From positions 1-28,484 of the IMG/VR virus record IMGVR_UViG_3300046656_000262: a stretch of 28,484 bases of DNA; one strand, given 5' to 3'. The translations under genes were made by a program, and so were the position numbers. This stretch comes from a virus. The first letter of the stretch is position 1. Every line of letters begins with the position of its first letter. Below, piece after piece: positions 22,501 to 28,484 of this stretch. The notes under the pieces are model-generated. The model was given only the letters and a program-made list of their open reading frames with translations. It did not search any database and was not told the origin of the DNA.

Positions 22501-23435
22501 CCAAAATCAATCCTAAGCGCACGGCGCTTGATAAGCTCAAGGCGAATTTTGCAGCCGGGCGGATCGACAAGCAGGAGTTTGAACGGCGACGCGTTCCGCT
22601 GGAGGGCGAGATAGGACGGGCTGCAGACGATATTAAGAGCATTGACGCGCCGTTCCAGCGGCAACTTACTGCATGGGAAACCCGCAAGAACGACGCGCTT
22701 ACGGAACAGAGCAAAGCGGACGAAGTCCGTCGCCAAAAGTTGGCAGATGCGGAGTTGCCTTTCCGCGTCAAACATCCCGAGGCCACGCAAAACATCATCA
22801 AGGGGGGCACGGGGCTCACTGGCCTGACGGCGCTGCTGACCGGGCTCTTGAGCAAGGGCAAGATCAAGCCAACCCTCGGCGTCGCGGGAGTTGGCGGGCT
22901 TGAAGGTGCCGTCACTTCCAACATTCCAGAATGGCTCGACCTCGGCGGCTTCCAACCTGTCGGCGGCGAAGCTTGGAAGAAGACCCGTGATCAACAGTTG
23001 TCGTTGGACAATCTCATTAAGACGATCTCTGAGGCTGGCGTGCATGCCGCCGGTGCGGGTGCGATCAGTTATGGCTCATCGTTTGGTCCCAAAGTAGCGG
23101 ATCGCATCAAGAGTTATTTTTCACCAGGAAAGAGGCCGCCATCGTCACCACCGTCCCCGCCAGGACCCACGGGAGGGCTGGCGCCCCCCAGTGTGGGACC
23201 AGGAGGATTGACCACCCCACCGGCACCAGGAGGAATGCCAGGAATGATGTCGGCGCCCTCAACTTTACCCGCAACTTCGCCAGCAACATCAGGCCCTCCC
23301 ACGATGGTCCGCAGCGGCATCACTTATGAGTTTACCAGCTCTGGCTGGCGCGTCCAAGCCGGCCAGAAGGGCGGCGGGCGCTTCATGAAGAACCCGCCGG
23401 AATGGCCGTCATGGCTGCCGAAAGAGGGTCAATAA
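19554..23435 (+). CDS. Large internal virion / tape-measure-like ejection protein
   Basis: This 1293-residue protein is the largest in the window. It has a structured N-terminal half (to about 640). Then come two copies of a YxEGGxxxGGxxVVGExGPEVV motif (residues 666-688 and 829-850), seen at the C-terminal side of many phage tape-measure proteins. A coiled coil (about 973-1072), a hydrophobic Gly/Leu segment (about 1083-1120), a Pro/Gly/Ser-rich linker (about 1190-1245) and a short basic C-terminal domain follow. Parts from 21660 to 22060 and 22440 to 23330 are AT-richer than the rest. It is probably the third ejection protein; lytic activity is not visible. It starts TAATG, overlapping the previous stop. 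Confidence 0.65.
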   Translation: MAEDNLTLMIEANRRGLLPPDQKATFDEAVRRGLMPSSASGMDRFMMGATDPGRGIMEIVQQIVGKPEAKAETPDPNAKPKDVKIPGEVISPTDPMRIAGNVANPANLITPLAASRVTALSPMAKTVLSGTIPALLQPLGETNDFLGEKTKQGVTGAALGYGFSVAGKGVSKGMDALGRWLVSRYPENIASHAVSLVLKRIEQDRAGGGLTARNMVELVRLAGTQNKPLTLSDVGGKNVERLAGNIYRSGGSAANTAETLYETRDSAAANRLRQDIAKYVHGGMTVFEATEALLTSRSAAARPLYEQTDKLQGIWSPRLGEFFKDPVIKDGMKRGYELEKMVSLAENRAFDPTAMGVDIADPNNITFLRAPNMRVLDMAKQGLDAMIADERNAITGRLSARGVALDKLKRSYVSEIDNLDTTGVYKKARAAWGGYSASLDALKSGRAVFQASPEENAALAKSLSPSDQEFYRMGVADMLNERLAKTGFSSDEAKALIKNDWAKGQLKPAFKSEQEFNEFVDSVAMESMMFGRRRAITGGSQTAERMVEDQSELIKRAEASASIAGKLAGGHYFKAVADFYRMHKDLGLRSDPKMNEVVAKILFSPLPPHAKTESARAVRSILSPPPPGQGNYLQGPARSVQDLIAPALASETGEISGGRPLPLPRYAEGGVSAGGQAVVGEDGPEVVNLPPGAKVIPNHKLPGSSVDWLRQYLPTAVGDYLSKREQQAMAPISAREVAGDAISTAANIMPAGRLGPMSFKSPWGFKDYSNVSPAQHVINLKTRIGQLSRDLTEFNKRYPGEAHSGREELRRFRQELKDLQSYLSDLPHYQEGGITPGGPVVVGERGPEVVEPPPDIDSLLRQMGSGPAPPPGEPMTRALPGYEQRSPGELAMIRTQEATRPTRGRADITPEHAAQMLLAAGGTYAAPEQLLARGIAAAPKTMTALLAALGVGTGPTEAGESAFSEPEPKRPSEIQTQIDSINTKINPKRTALDKLKANFAAGRIDKQEFERRRVPLEGEIGRAADDIKSIDAPFQRQLTAWETRKNDALTEQSKADEVRRQKLADAELPFRVKHPEATQNIIKGGTGLTGLTALLTGLLSKGKIKPTLGVAGVGGLEGAVTSNIPEWLDLGGFQPVGGEAWKKTRDQQLSLDNLIKTISEAGVHAAGAGAISYGSSFGPKVADRIKSYFSPGKRPPSSPPSPPGPTGGLAPPSVGPGGLTTPPAPGGMPGMMSAPSTLPATSPATSGPPTMVRSGITYEFTSSGWRVQAGQKGGGRFMKNPPEWPSWLPKEGQ

Positions 23436-23998
23436 TGCCCCGAATCAACTCCCGCGACCGCGTCACTGGCAAGCGCCTTCCCCACAGGGCGGTGACCGCG
23501 GAAAACGCCGCCTTGGTCAAGCGCATTGACGTATTTGCAACCGAGATATTGAAACAGGCGTTCGATCAGAAGGACCCGCCTCTCGCGATTGCCGTGCAGC
23601 TCGACGTGCTCGACAAGCTCGCCAAATGGGTCTCGGTGCGTAATAAGCTTGTAGACGCAGGTGAGGAACCGGACGGAAGGGCGCTTGATGGCATCCGCAA
23701 CCAGCTCAAGAGTAACACTTCTAGCCGAGCGCTCCCTCGACTCGGCCAGCGCCCCGGCGACTTCGTTACCCAGCGCTATGGACGACGGCCCCAAGACCTC
23801 CGCGACGACGACGGCGCCGACCTCGCAGCCCTCAAGGCCCGCATTCCTAGAGCAGATGCTGGCGGTGATGACGACGATCGCGACGATGCTTGCGGCGAGG
23901 ATGATCCTGACTCTGGCGACGATCGGGGCGTTCACGCTGACGTATCTGGCGATCAATCAGGGGACGACGACGGCGCTGATCGCGGCCGGGACGTATGA
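23435..23998 (+). CDS. Helical phage protein overlapping a second gene in another frame
   Basis: This 187-residue protein has an N-terminal half (HRAVTAENAALVKRIDVFAT; AIAVQLDVLDKLAKWVSVRN) that is a convincing helical phage protein. Past residue 85 the same DNA also encodes a membrane protein in the next frame (from 23688). The residues here become strongly Asp-rich (GGDDDDRDDACGEDDPDSGD), a typical by-product of hydrophobic codons read out of phase. Segment LAALKARIPRADAG still looks native. Either both frames are real or this gene's selection ends early. The ATG overlaps the previous stop (TAATG). Confidence 0.65.
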   Translation: MPRINSRDRVTGKRLPHRAVTAENAALVKRIDVFATEILKQAFDQKDPPLAIAVQLDVLDKLAKWVSVRNKLVDAGEEPDGRALDGIRNQLKSNTSSRALPRLGQRPGDFVTQRYGRRPQDLRDDDGADLAALKARIPRADAGGDDDDRDDACGEDDPDSGDDRGVHADVSGDQSGDDDGADRGRDV

Positions 23999-24047
23999 CG
24001 TGCTCGTGGTCTGCCCGATGGTGTGGCTGTATTTGCAGCGCGGTTGA
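23688..24047 (+). CDS. Two-span membrane protein, holin-like
   Basis: This 119-residue protein is read in the frame shifted relative to the gene above. The ATG at 23688 has GGAAGGG (23675-23681) 6 nt upstream, a very good site; an ATG at 23778 is the alternative. A Ser/Thr/Ala-rich N-terminus leads into two hydrophobic helices (MLAVMTTIATMLAARMILTL... and ALIAAGTYDVLVVCPMVWLY, from about residue 55 on) ending LQRG. The topology suits a class II holin or a small membrane accessory protein. It lies before the spike, away from the lysis genes at 27314 on. It overlaps the previous gene by 311 bp. Confidence 0.65.
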   Translation: MASATSSRVTLLAERSLDSASAPATSLPSAMDDGPKTSATTTAPTSQPSRPAFLEQMLAVMTTIATMLAARMILTLATIGAFTLTYLAINQGTTTALIAAGTYDVLVVCPMVWLYLQRG

Positions 24048-24073
24048 TTAGAGGGTATCTTTCGCGCCGTCCG

Positions 24074-24100
24074 ACCCCGCTCCGGCGAATTCACGGGGGT
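24074..24100 (+). promoter_or_regulatory. Leader stem-loop resembling that of the portal gene
   Basis: ACCCC (24074-24078) pairs with GGGGT (24096-24100) around a loop starting GCTCCGGCG and ending TTCAC. The portal leader (6224-6257) has the same CCCC-GCTCCGGCG...TCAC-GGGG order, with different bases at the stem edge. The G-rich right arm includes the ribosome site for the ATG at 24106. Two copies upstream of structural genes 18 kb apart suggest shared control. Confidence 0.5.
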
Positions 24101-24105
24101 GGGGC

Positions 24106-24426
24106 ATGGGCGTTAATAGCTATTTTCTTCGGGACTCGTCGCAAGCCGCGCTGCCTACGTCGAGCACGCAAATTCTGCCGTTTAGCTCGGCGCGCAGCTT
24201 CCTGCTGCTTGAGAACACCGACGCCACCAATGACATCTGGGTCAACTTGACCGGAGGCACTGCGGTCGCCCGCGGGCCCGGCTGCATCTTCCTGCCACAT
24301 GCCTCCGCAACGCAGCCGTCTCCCTCGCGTATCGTTTTCAACGCCGGCTGCCCGACCAACGCCATTACTGCGATTTCGCTGGTGGCCACGACCTCGCTGA
24401 CCGTCATCGACAACGGGGTTGCCTGA
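24106..24426 (+). CDS. Small beta-rich virion protein A
   Basis: This 106-residue protein is predominantly beta (SSARSFLLLENTDATNDIWV; a GPGCIFLP turn; TSLTVIDNGVA end), like small jelly-roll or bracelet proteins that fix spikes or fibres to the head or tail. The next protein has the same arrangement (an early FLLLEN / LIFHN strand and a late LTxI strand), so the two are probably paralogous. The start ATG at 24106 follows GGGGTGGGG. Its stop overlaps the next ATG (TGATG). Function inferred only from fold-like pattern and place. Confidence 0.6.
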   Translation: MGVNSYFLRDSSQAALPTSSTQILPFSSARSFLLLENTDATNDIWVNLTGGTAVARGPGCIFLPHASATQPSPSRIVFNAGCPTNAITAISLVATTSLTVIDNGVA

Positions 24427-24743
24427 TGACGGTGGGCAGCCCGTTCTATGGCCAAAACCCCGTCAACTACGCGGTGGCGGTGGGCGTGACCTCGATTGCG
24501 GTGATCGGTGCCAACAGCAACCGCAAGCAACTGATCTTTCACAACCCGCACGGCACGTTCCAGGTCGCGGTGTGCTGCGCGCAGGATTCGACCGGCGCCA
24601 ACCAGCCGGCGGTGATGAACGGCAAGGGCTCGTTCGTGATCCTGCCGCTCTCGACGCTGATCTTTGACCAGCAGCCGACCAGCGCGTTCAACGCGATCTC
24701 CAACAACGCGGGCGGCCAGCTCACCATCTTCGAGGTCCTGTGA
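24426..24743 (+). CDS. Small beta-rich virion protein B
   Basis: This 105-residue protein starts MTVGSPFYGQNPVNYAVAVG. Its beta-strand pattern matches protein A upstream (NRKQLIFHNPHGTFQVAVCC, then GSFVILPLSTLIF, then GGQLTIFEVL). It sits directly before the spike, with TGATG overlaps at both ends, so a spike-anchoring or connector role is plausible. No enzyme motif is present. Confidence 0.6.
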   Translation: MTVGSPFYGQNPVNYAVAVGVTSIAVIGANSNRKQLIFHNPHGTFQVAVCCAQDSTGANQPAVMNGKGSFVILPLSTLIFDQQPTSAFNAISNNAGGQLTIFEVL

Positions 24744-26383
24744 TGTTTTCGATTCTTGCGCTCGTCCTGTCGTTGTTCGGTGCCGATCCTGCCGCCGCGC
24801 AGGGGTGCGGCCAGCAGAACCCGAACTGCATCGTGCCGACCGCGCCAGTCGGCACCAGCAACAATCAGGCGGCGTCCACCGAGTTCGTGCAGCAAGCCAT
24901 CCCGGCCGCCGGCCAGCCGCTCACCAAGGCTGACGACACCAACGTCACCGTAACGCTCGGCGGCACGCCCGCGACCGCTTTGTTGCAGCCGACCTCCATC
25001 ACGATGGGGTGGGCGGGCACGCTCTCCGTCTCGCGCGGCGGACTGGGCATCGGATCGGGCACGAGCGGCGGCATCCCGTATTACTCCGGGTCAACCACCA
25101 TCGCGTCATCGGGCGTGCTGTCCGCCAGCAATCCGGTCATCGGCGGTGGCGCGGGCGTAGCCCCATCATCGGGCACTCGTAGCGGTAATACTACAGTTTT
25201 TGGAACAACCAGCGGGACCTTAACTTCGCAGAATTGTGTGAAGTTCGATGCGAGCGGCAATCTCGTTGCCCAAGGCACTGCCTGCGTCAACGGAGCGGTC
25301 GCCAGTTTCTTCGCCGATCCATCAACGGGCAATGATAGCAATGATTGTTTGGCGGCCTCTGCTGGTGGTGGTCACGGTCCATGCTTGACCCTGCAGCGGG
25401 TGGTCAGCGTTGCGATCACCTATGACGCCGGCAATGTTCGGCCGATCATCAATCTCGCAGCTGGAACATTTACATCCGGTGCAACAGTTGCTGGCGCACT
25501 GCGAGGTGAAGCAACGCCAACTGCAAACCCGCCAGGGTTGTCTATTGTGGGGGCCGGCTCAGGGTCGACAACGATAGATGATACTCCGTTATGCGGAACT
25601 TTAATCGCAAGCAACCATGCGAATGTCATTCTTTCAAATCTCACAATTCAGCATTCTGGTGCCGGCGGTTGCGGAGGCCAGGGAAGCGCGATTTTTGCAG
25701 AAGGGTTAGCATTTGTTGCTCTCGGCGCTGATGTGAAGTTTGGCCCGACGCAGGGCCAGCATATGCATGCTGAGGGCGGGGCGCTGATCGAGATCACCGC
25801 AAACTATTCGATCGGTGGTAGCGCAGCCAACCACATGGCTGCATCAACTTCAGGAAAGATATTCAACGACGGTCACGTTGTGACATGTACGGGGGCGTTC
25901 GCATATACGACCTTCATACTCGCACAATCAAACAGCACTATATTGTTTTTACCCGGCGCTACGTTTTCTGGATGCGGTGGCACGACCGGTGTCAAGTTTC
26001 AGTTAGTTGGCGGTGCCATACTTGATGCTGGCGGGGTTTCTGGCTTACTAGCTACCATTCCCGGGTCAAACAATGGCCAAGTGGATGACAGCTCACGTTA
26101 CAGCAACCCTGAGCCTTTGGCGACCCTGGGTACTTGTACCTCCGGCTCGTTGAATGCCAACAGCACCGATTGGAAGATGCTGGTGACTTTTGGTGTTGCT
26201 CCTGGCGCCTCATGCGCCATCAATTTTGCCTATTCTAAACCAGTAGCGCCCGTCTGTGTTGCAACCACTTCAGCGGTAGGGGCGGTTACGCTGAGTGTGA
26301 GCACGACTCAGGTCGTGGTCACTCAGGCTTTTGTGAACGGTGAGTCCCTGTACGTCATCTGCAGGCCCCTCAGCTGGATGTAG
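24743..26383 (+). CDS. Tail spike with beta-helix-like C-terminus
   Basis: This 546-residue protein recognises the host surface, by position and texture. Residues 1-20 look like a secretory signal (FSILALVLSLFGADPAAAQG), odd for a virion protein. Residues 25-55 (PTAPVGTSNNQAASTEFVQQ) are a repeat typical of phage fibre anchors. From about 190 on (DPSTGNDSNDCL...; CGTLIASNHANVILSNLTIQ) the sequence has the regular strand-turn rhythm of a right-handed parallel beta-helix like pectate-lyase-type spikes. No catalytic residues can be assigned. GC and codon use change from about 25180. The ATG at 24743 (TGATG) is preferred over the GTG at 24740. The last 114 bp overlap the opposite-strand methyltransferase. 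Confidence 0.75.
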   Translation: MFSILALVLSLFGADPAAAQGCGQQNPNCIVPTAPVGTSNNQAASTEFVQQAIPAAGQPLTKADDTNVTVTLGGTPATALLQPTSITMGWAGTLSVSRGGLGIGSGTSGGIPYYSGSTTIASSGVLSASNPVIGGGAGVAPSSGTRSGNTTVFGTTSGTLTSQNCVKFDASGNLVAQGTACVNGAVASFFADPSTGNDSNDCLAASAGGGHGPCLTLQRVVSVAITYDAGNVRPIINLAAGTFTSGATVAGALRGEATPTANPPGLSIVGAGSGSTTIDDTPLCGTLIASNHANVILSNLTIQHSGAGGCGGQGSAIFAEGLAFVALGADVKFGPTQGQHMHAEGGALIEITANYSIGGSAANHMAASTSGKIFNDGHVVTCTGAFAYTTFILAQSNSTILFLPGATFSGCGGTTGVKFQLVGGAILDAGGVSGLLATIPGSNNGQVDDSSRYSNPEPLATLGTCTSGSLNANSTDWKMLVTFGVAPGASCAINFAYSKPVAPVCVATTSAVGAVTLSVSTTQVVVTQAFVNGESLYVICRPLSWM

Positions 26384-27106
26384 GGCGGGGTTCGTCCAGT
26401 ACTGAACTCCGTCCCCGAATGTGATAGTGCCGAACTCGGTCTGATGGGTTCGTTGCAACGGATAATTGGCCTCGCAATGCCAGCCGGCTTGTTGAAGCAA
26501 GCGGTAGACTGACTCGTGAATCTCGTCGCTGTGGGTGGCAACGAATAGCCGTCTGACCTTGGCGCCGAGTCCATTGATGGAGTGTTCGATACAGGGCAGT
26601 TCGGCGCCCTGGATGTCCATGTCAATCAGGTCAATGTAGTCGAGGTCGTTGATCAGATCGGGGATCGTGATCGCCTCCATGGTTACGACCTTGGCCTCGG
26701 GCCAGTTGCCGAAACCATAGTCAGCGCTCGGAATGATCGCCTGACCGTACCACTCGTCAGGATGGCCGATCGTGAAGTGGACGGGTTCTCGCTGTCCGCT
26801 GACGGGCGCGTTGATCAGCGTGCATGACTTGAGGTCGACGCCATATCGGTAAAGGTGGCGGCTGAGTTCCCGAAAATGTGTCGGCTCGGCTTCGACCGCG
26901 ATGAAGCGCGCCGGCATTCCTGGATACTTTGCTTTCAAGGCTTGCGCAGCTCGCGCCGTCCATCGCCCATATCCGGCGCCAAGCTCCAGCATGGTGTAGT
27001 GGTCGCAAGCGTCCACGACGCTTTCAAGCAGGGCGATCCATTCAAAAATCTCCTCGTCGGCCGGCTCTTGAGCGCGATGGAATTCGGAAAAAATATCGAT
27101 GTTCAT
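26270..27106 (-). CDS. FkbM-type SAM-dependent methyltransferase
   Basis: This 278-residue protein is on the reverse strand, the only such gene here. Class I methyltransferase motifs are present: YTMLELGAGYGRW (38-49, SAM-binding Gly-rich loop), an acidic strand FIAVEAEPTHF (68-78), and the FkbM signature YIDLIDMDIQGAELPCIEHS (157-176) with Asp162/Asp164. FkbM enzymes O-methylate sugars. In a phage this could alter host surface glycan to block superinfection or change serotype; inference. The start at 27106 is chosen for GGGGAGGG just upstream; an ATG at 27250 lacks such a site. The last 38 residues (241-278) are antisense to the spike gene and may be a readthrough tail. Confidence 0.8.
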   Translation of the reverse strand: MNIDIFSEFHRAQEPADEEIFEWIALLESVVDACDHYTMLELGAGYGRWTARAAQALKAKYPGMPARFIAVEAEPTHFRELSRHLYRYGVDLKSCTLINAPVSGQREPVHFTIGHPDEWYGQAIIPSADYGFGNWPEAKVVTMEAITIPDLINDLDYIDLIDMDIQGAELPCIEHSINGLGAKVRRLFVATHSDEIHESVYRLLQQAGWHCEANYPLQRTHQTEFGTITFGDGVQYWTNPALHPAEGPADDVQGLTVHKSLSDHDLSRAHTQRNRPYR

Positions 27107-27222
27107 ATTTGGCCCTCCCCTGACAGGCGATCCTGGCACTTTCCAGGCGTGGACGCCAACCGGGCCGCCTTGGGGACCTGCGATAAACTTGCCACACCGG
27201 ATCAAGAAACGCCTCTGACCCG

Positions 27223-27250
27223 TTGAAGTCTTTGCATTTCTCCATATCAT
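27223..27250 (+). promoter_or_regulatory. Candidate promoter before the lysis genes
   Basis: TTGAAG (27223-27228) and TATCAT (27245-27250) are separated by 16 bp, 64 bp upstream of the endolysin ATG. The match to TTGACA/TATAAT is moderate (4/6 and 5/6). It sits in the 207-bp divergent gap between the reverse methyltransferase and the lysis genes, where a forward promoter would be needed if late transcription does not read through. Confidence 0.3.
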
Positions 27251-27313
27251 ACCGGCCGTCCCATTCCGGCTGGGCGTTGGCGCTGCCTCTGAGCGCCGCG
27301 CGGGCCCAGCATC

Positions 27314-27931
27314 ATGCGCTACTCATCAAAGTGGGGTGTCTACGCCAAGCAGTGGGACAGGATGGTGATCCAGCGGCGGCGCGGCGCTGACTTCGAAAGC
27401 TGTGCCCGCTTCGCTCTCCTCAATAAGGATCGCTACGTCGAGATACAGGATTTGACCGCGCACGACGAGCTCGGCCGCGAAGGCGAGGGCATTCCGTGGT
27501 GGATGATCGCGGCGCTGCATCGGCGCGAGAGCGACACTGACGAGGAAGGCAACCCACGATTCGACACCTATCTCGGCAACGGCCAGCCGCTCAATCGCAA
27601 GACCACAATCGTTCCGATCGGGCGTGGCCCGTTCAAGACTTTCGAGGATGGCGCGCTCGATGCCTTCAAGGTCGATGGGCTCTCGTCCGTGCTCGATTGG
27701 CGGCTAGAGAAAGTCCTCTATCAGTGCGAGATTTTCAACGGCACCGGCTACAACGCACGCGGTCTGCCATCACCCTACATCTGGGCCGGCACCAACATCC
27801 AGAAGTCCGGCAAGTACACTGGCGACGGCAAGTGGAACGGCCGCGCGTGGGACACACAGCCCGGCTGCGCGCCGATCATCGCGACAATCGCCAGGCTGGA
27901 TCCATCCGTGACATTCGTGCGGGAGACCTGA
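27314..27931 (+). CDS. Endolysin (lysozyme-like peptidoglycan hydrolase)
   Basis: This 205-residue protein matches a phage lysozyme-like family. It has GIPWWMIAALHRRES (59-73) with the likely catalytic Glu72, then VPIGRGPFKTFEDGALDA (101-118), FNGTGY (about 140) and GLPSPYIWAGTN (148-159). These are the Glu active site, GRGPF strand and SPYIW motif of that group. The long polar N-terminus (1-50) has no signal peptide, so a holin or similar pore would be needed for access to the wall. The insert at 74-100 (DTDEEGNPRFDTYLGNGQPL) is compatible with the family. The ATG at 27314 has a weak ribosome site. Confidence 0.85.
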   Translation: MRYSSKWGVYAKQWDRMVIQRRRGADFESCARFALLNKDRYVEIQDLTAHDELGREGEGIPWWMIAALHRRESDTDEEGNPRFDTYLGNGQPLNRKTTIVPIGRGPFKTFEDGALDAFKVDGLSSVLDWRLEKVLYQCEIFNGTGYNARGLPSPYIWAGTNIQKSGKYTGDGKWNGRAWDTQPGCAPIIATIARLDPSVTFVRET

Positions 27932-27933
27932 GC

Positions 27934-28143
27934 ATGAATTGGGTATGGACCGCGTGGATCGCCGCAATCGCTCTTTCGTTCATGGCGTTCGAGGGCTACG
28001 CGCTCGCGCACGGGAAGACCACGCTATCCCGCTACACCTGGGACCTCACCAAGGCGTGGCCGCCGCTGCCGCTCATCGTCGGGCTGCTCGTTGGTTTCAT
28101 AGCGGCGCATTTTTGGTGGGGCGGATCGCTGATCTGTTACTGA
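27934..28143 (+). CDS. Two-span small membrane protein of the lysis block
   Basis: This 69-residue protein (MNWVWTAWIAAIALSFMAFE...) has two hydrophobic helices (about 3-24 and 46-63) separated by a basic polar loop (HGKTTLSRYTWDLTKAWPPL), suiting a holin or pinholin-like membrane protein. The ATG at 27934 is 2 bp after the endolysin stop; GGGAG at 27921-27925 is a plausible ribosome site. No spanin-type lipobox is seen. It is followed closely by a second holin-like gene. Confidence 0.7.
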   Translation: MNWVWTAWIAAIALSFMAFEGYALAHGKTTLSRYTWDLTKAWPPLPLIVGLLVGFIAAHFWWGGSLICY

Positions 28144-28154
28144 GAGGAACACCC

Positions 28155-28454
28155 ATGGACCCGCAACTAAAAGCCTCTCTCGAACGTGTTGGCACCATCT
28201 ATGCCACCTATTTCATCATGAAATACGGGCCCCGAATTCCTGGGTTTGATTCCTCCATTGTCCCCGACATCCTCGTTATCGGAGGCTCTGCCCTCAGCGC
28301 TGCTTGGGGCGCCTATATCAATCGCAAGTCCAATCTTGTCGCCGTGGCCGCAACCGCTGTCCCTTCGGCCGTTATCACTCTCGACCCCAAGAATCACGAC
28401 ACCGCAGAAATCGCAAAAGCCGCCCCCGATAACGTCGTCGTAGCAACCCACTAA
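28155..28454 (+). CDS. Holin-like protein (Pam3 gp28-like)
   Basis: This 99-residue protein has GAGAGGA upstream of the ATG at 28155. Residues 8-65 (VGTIYATYFIMKYGPRIPGF; VPDILVIGGSALSAAWGAYI) form one or two hydrophobic helices, followed by a basic NRKSNLVAVA turn and a hydrophilic C-terminus that resembles phage holin families of the Pam3 gp28 type by my recollection. Its place after endolysin and a small membrane protein completes a lysis cassette. Precise family needs a search. Confidence 0.65.
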   Translation: MDPQLKASLERVGTIYATYFIMKYGPRIPGFDSSIVPDILVIGGSALSAAWGAYINRKSNLVAVAATAVPSAVITLDPKNHDTAEIAKAAPDNVVVATH

Positions 28455-28465
28455 AGGAGCGTGAC

Positions 28466-28484
28466 ATGAAATTCATTCTATCCC
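28466..28484 (+). CDS. Start of a further gene (3' truncated)
   Basis: AAAGGAG 6-7 nt before the ATG at 28466 gives a strong start, and six codons (MKFILS) remain before the window edge. The hydrophobic beginning could be a signal peptide or membrane helix, as for a spanin-like or lysis accessory protein, but the sequence is too short to say. Confidence 0.45.

Noticed and set aside
22146-23045. 299-codon minus-strand frame
   Set aside because: Antisense to the large ejection protein gene; no motif, and the sense strand shows a continuous protein.
26270-26400. Bidirectional terminator between the convergent spike and methyltransferase genes
   Set aside because: The genes overlap there and no GC-rich hairpin with T-tracts is visible.
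1-28484. tRNA or rRNA genes, integrase, insertion sequences
   Set aside because: No cloverleaf with a GTTCRA T-arm, no tyrosine or serine recombinase motif, and no transposase or terminal inverted repeats were seen on reading both strands; a dedicated search would be firmer.

Overview
The window is a contiguous piece of a temperate-type or virulent short-tailed (podovirus-like) phage or prophage genome. It is GC-rich by eye and points to an alphaproteobacterial host. The host call rests mainly on a GcrA-like regulator at the left end (GcrA is an alphaproteobacterial cell-cycle factor) and on general protein style (Bradyrhizobium/Rhodopseudomonas-like); the genus is an inference. No integrase, repressor, tRNA, rRNA, IS element or CRISPR array is visible. 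Both ends of the window cut through genes.

Layout, left to right. (1) 1-1861, replication and regulation: the tail of an unknown gene, a GcrA-like protein, a ribbon-helix-helix protein, a DUF1376/YdaU-like replication protein and an N4 gp49/Sf6 gp66-family protein, mostly chained by ATGA stop/start overlaps. Inside the YdaU-like gene is an array of ten AGCAAA hexamers spaced 11-12 bp and followed by AT-rich DNA. It looks like a replication origin embedded in the initiator gene, as in lambda O. (2) 1862-2398: about 540 bp without a convincing gene, with inverted and direct repeats. (3) 2399-3309: very small genes (membrane peptide, two small unknowns, an arginine-rich micropeptide, a cysteine-rich protein). 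(4) 3368-10782, packaging and head: large terminase, three small proteins, portal, a second Arg-rich micropeptide, scaffold-like protein, an HNH endonuclease and the major capsid protein. (5) 10793-16904: decoration/fibre-like beta-repeat protein, connector, large tail-associated protein, fibre-like protein and several small proteins. (6) 16908-23435: three large internal virion (DNA-ejection) proteins. (7) 23435-26383: an overlapping gene pair including a holin-like membrane protein, two small beta proteins and a tail spike. (8) 26270-27106 on the minus strand: an FkbM-type methyltransferase, the only reverse-strand gene. (9) 27314-28484, lysis: a lysozyme-like endolysin, two small membrane/holin-like proteins and the start of one more gene.

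How it works together: the left block would start replication at the internal origin and may retune host GANTC/GcrA-controlled transcription. The terminase and portal pump DNA into a capsid built from the scaffold and major capsid proteins, and a short tail is added. The long alanine-rich, coiled-coil proteins are ejected with the DNA, the spike binds the cell surface, and the endolysin and holin-like proteins release progeny.

The points most worth a second look are the helically phased iteron array, a hairpin element shared by the leaders of the portal gene and a distant structural gene, the 311-bp dual-frame overlap, the pair of arginine-rich micropeptides, the non-canonical ATT start of the connector gene, and the atypical codon tract around the HNH gene. 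All family calls are by reading; no database search was possible.
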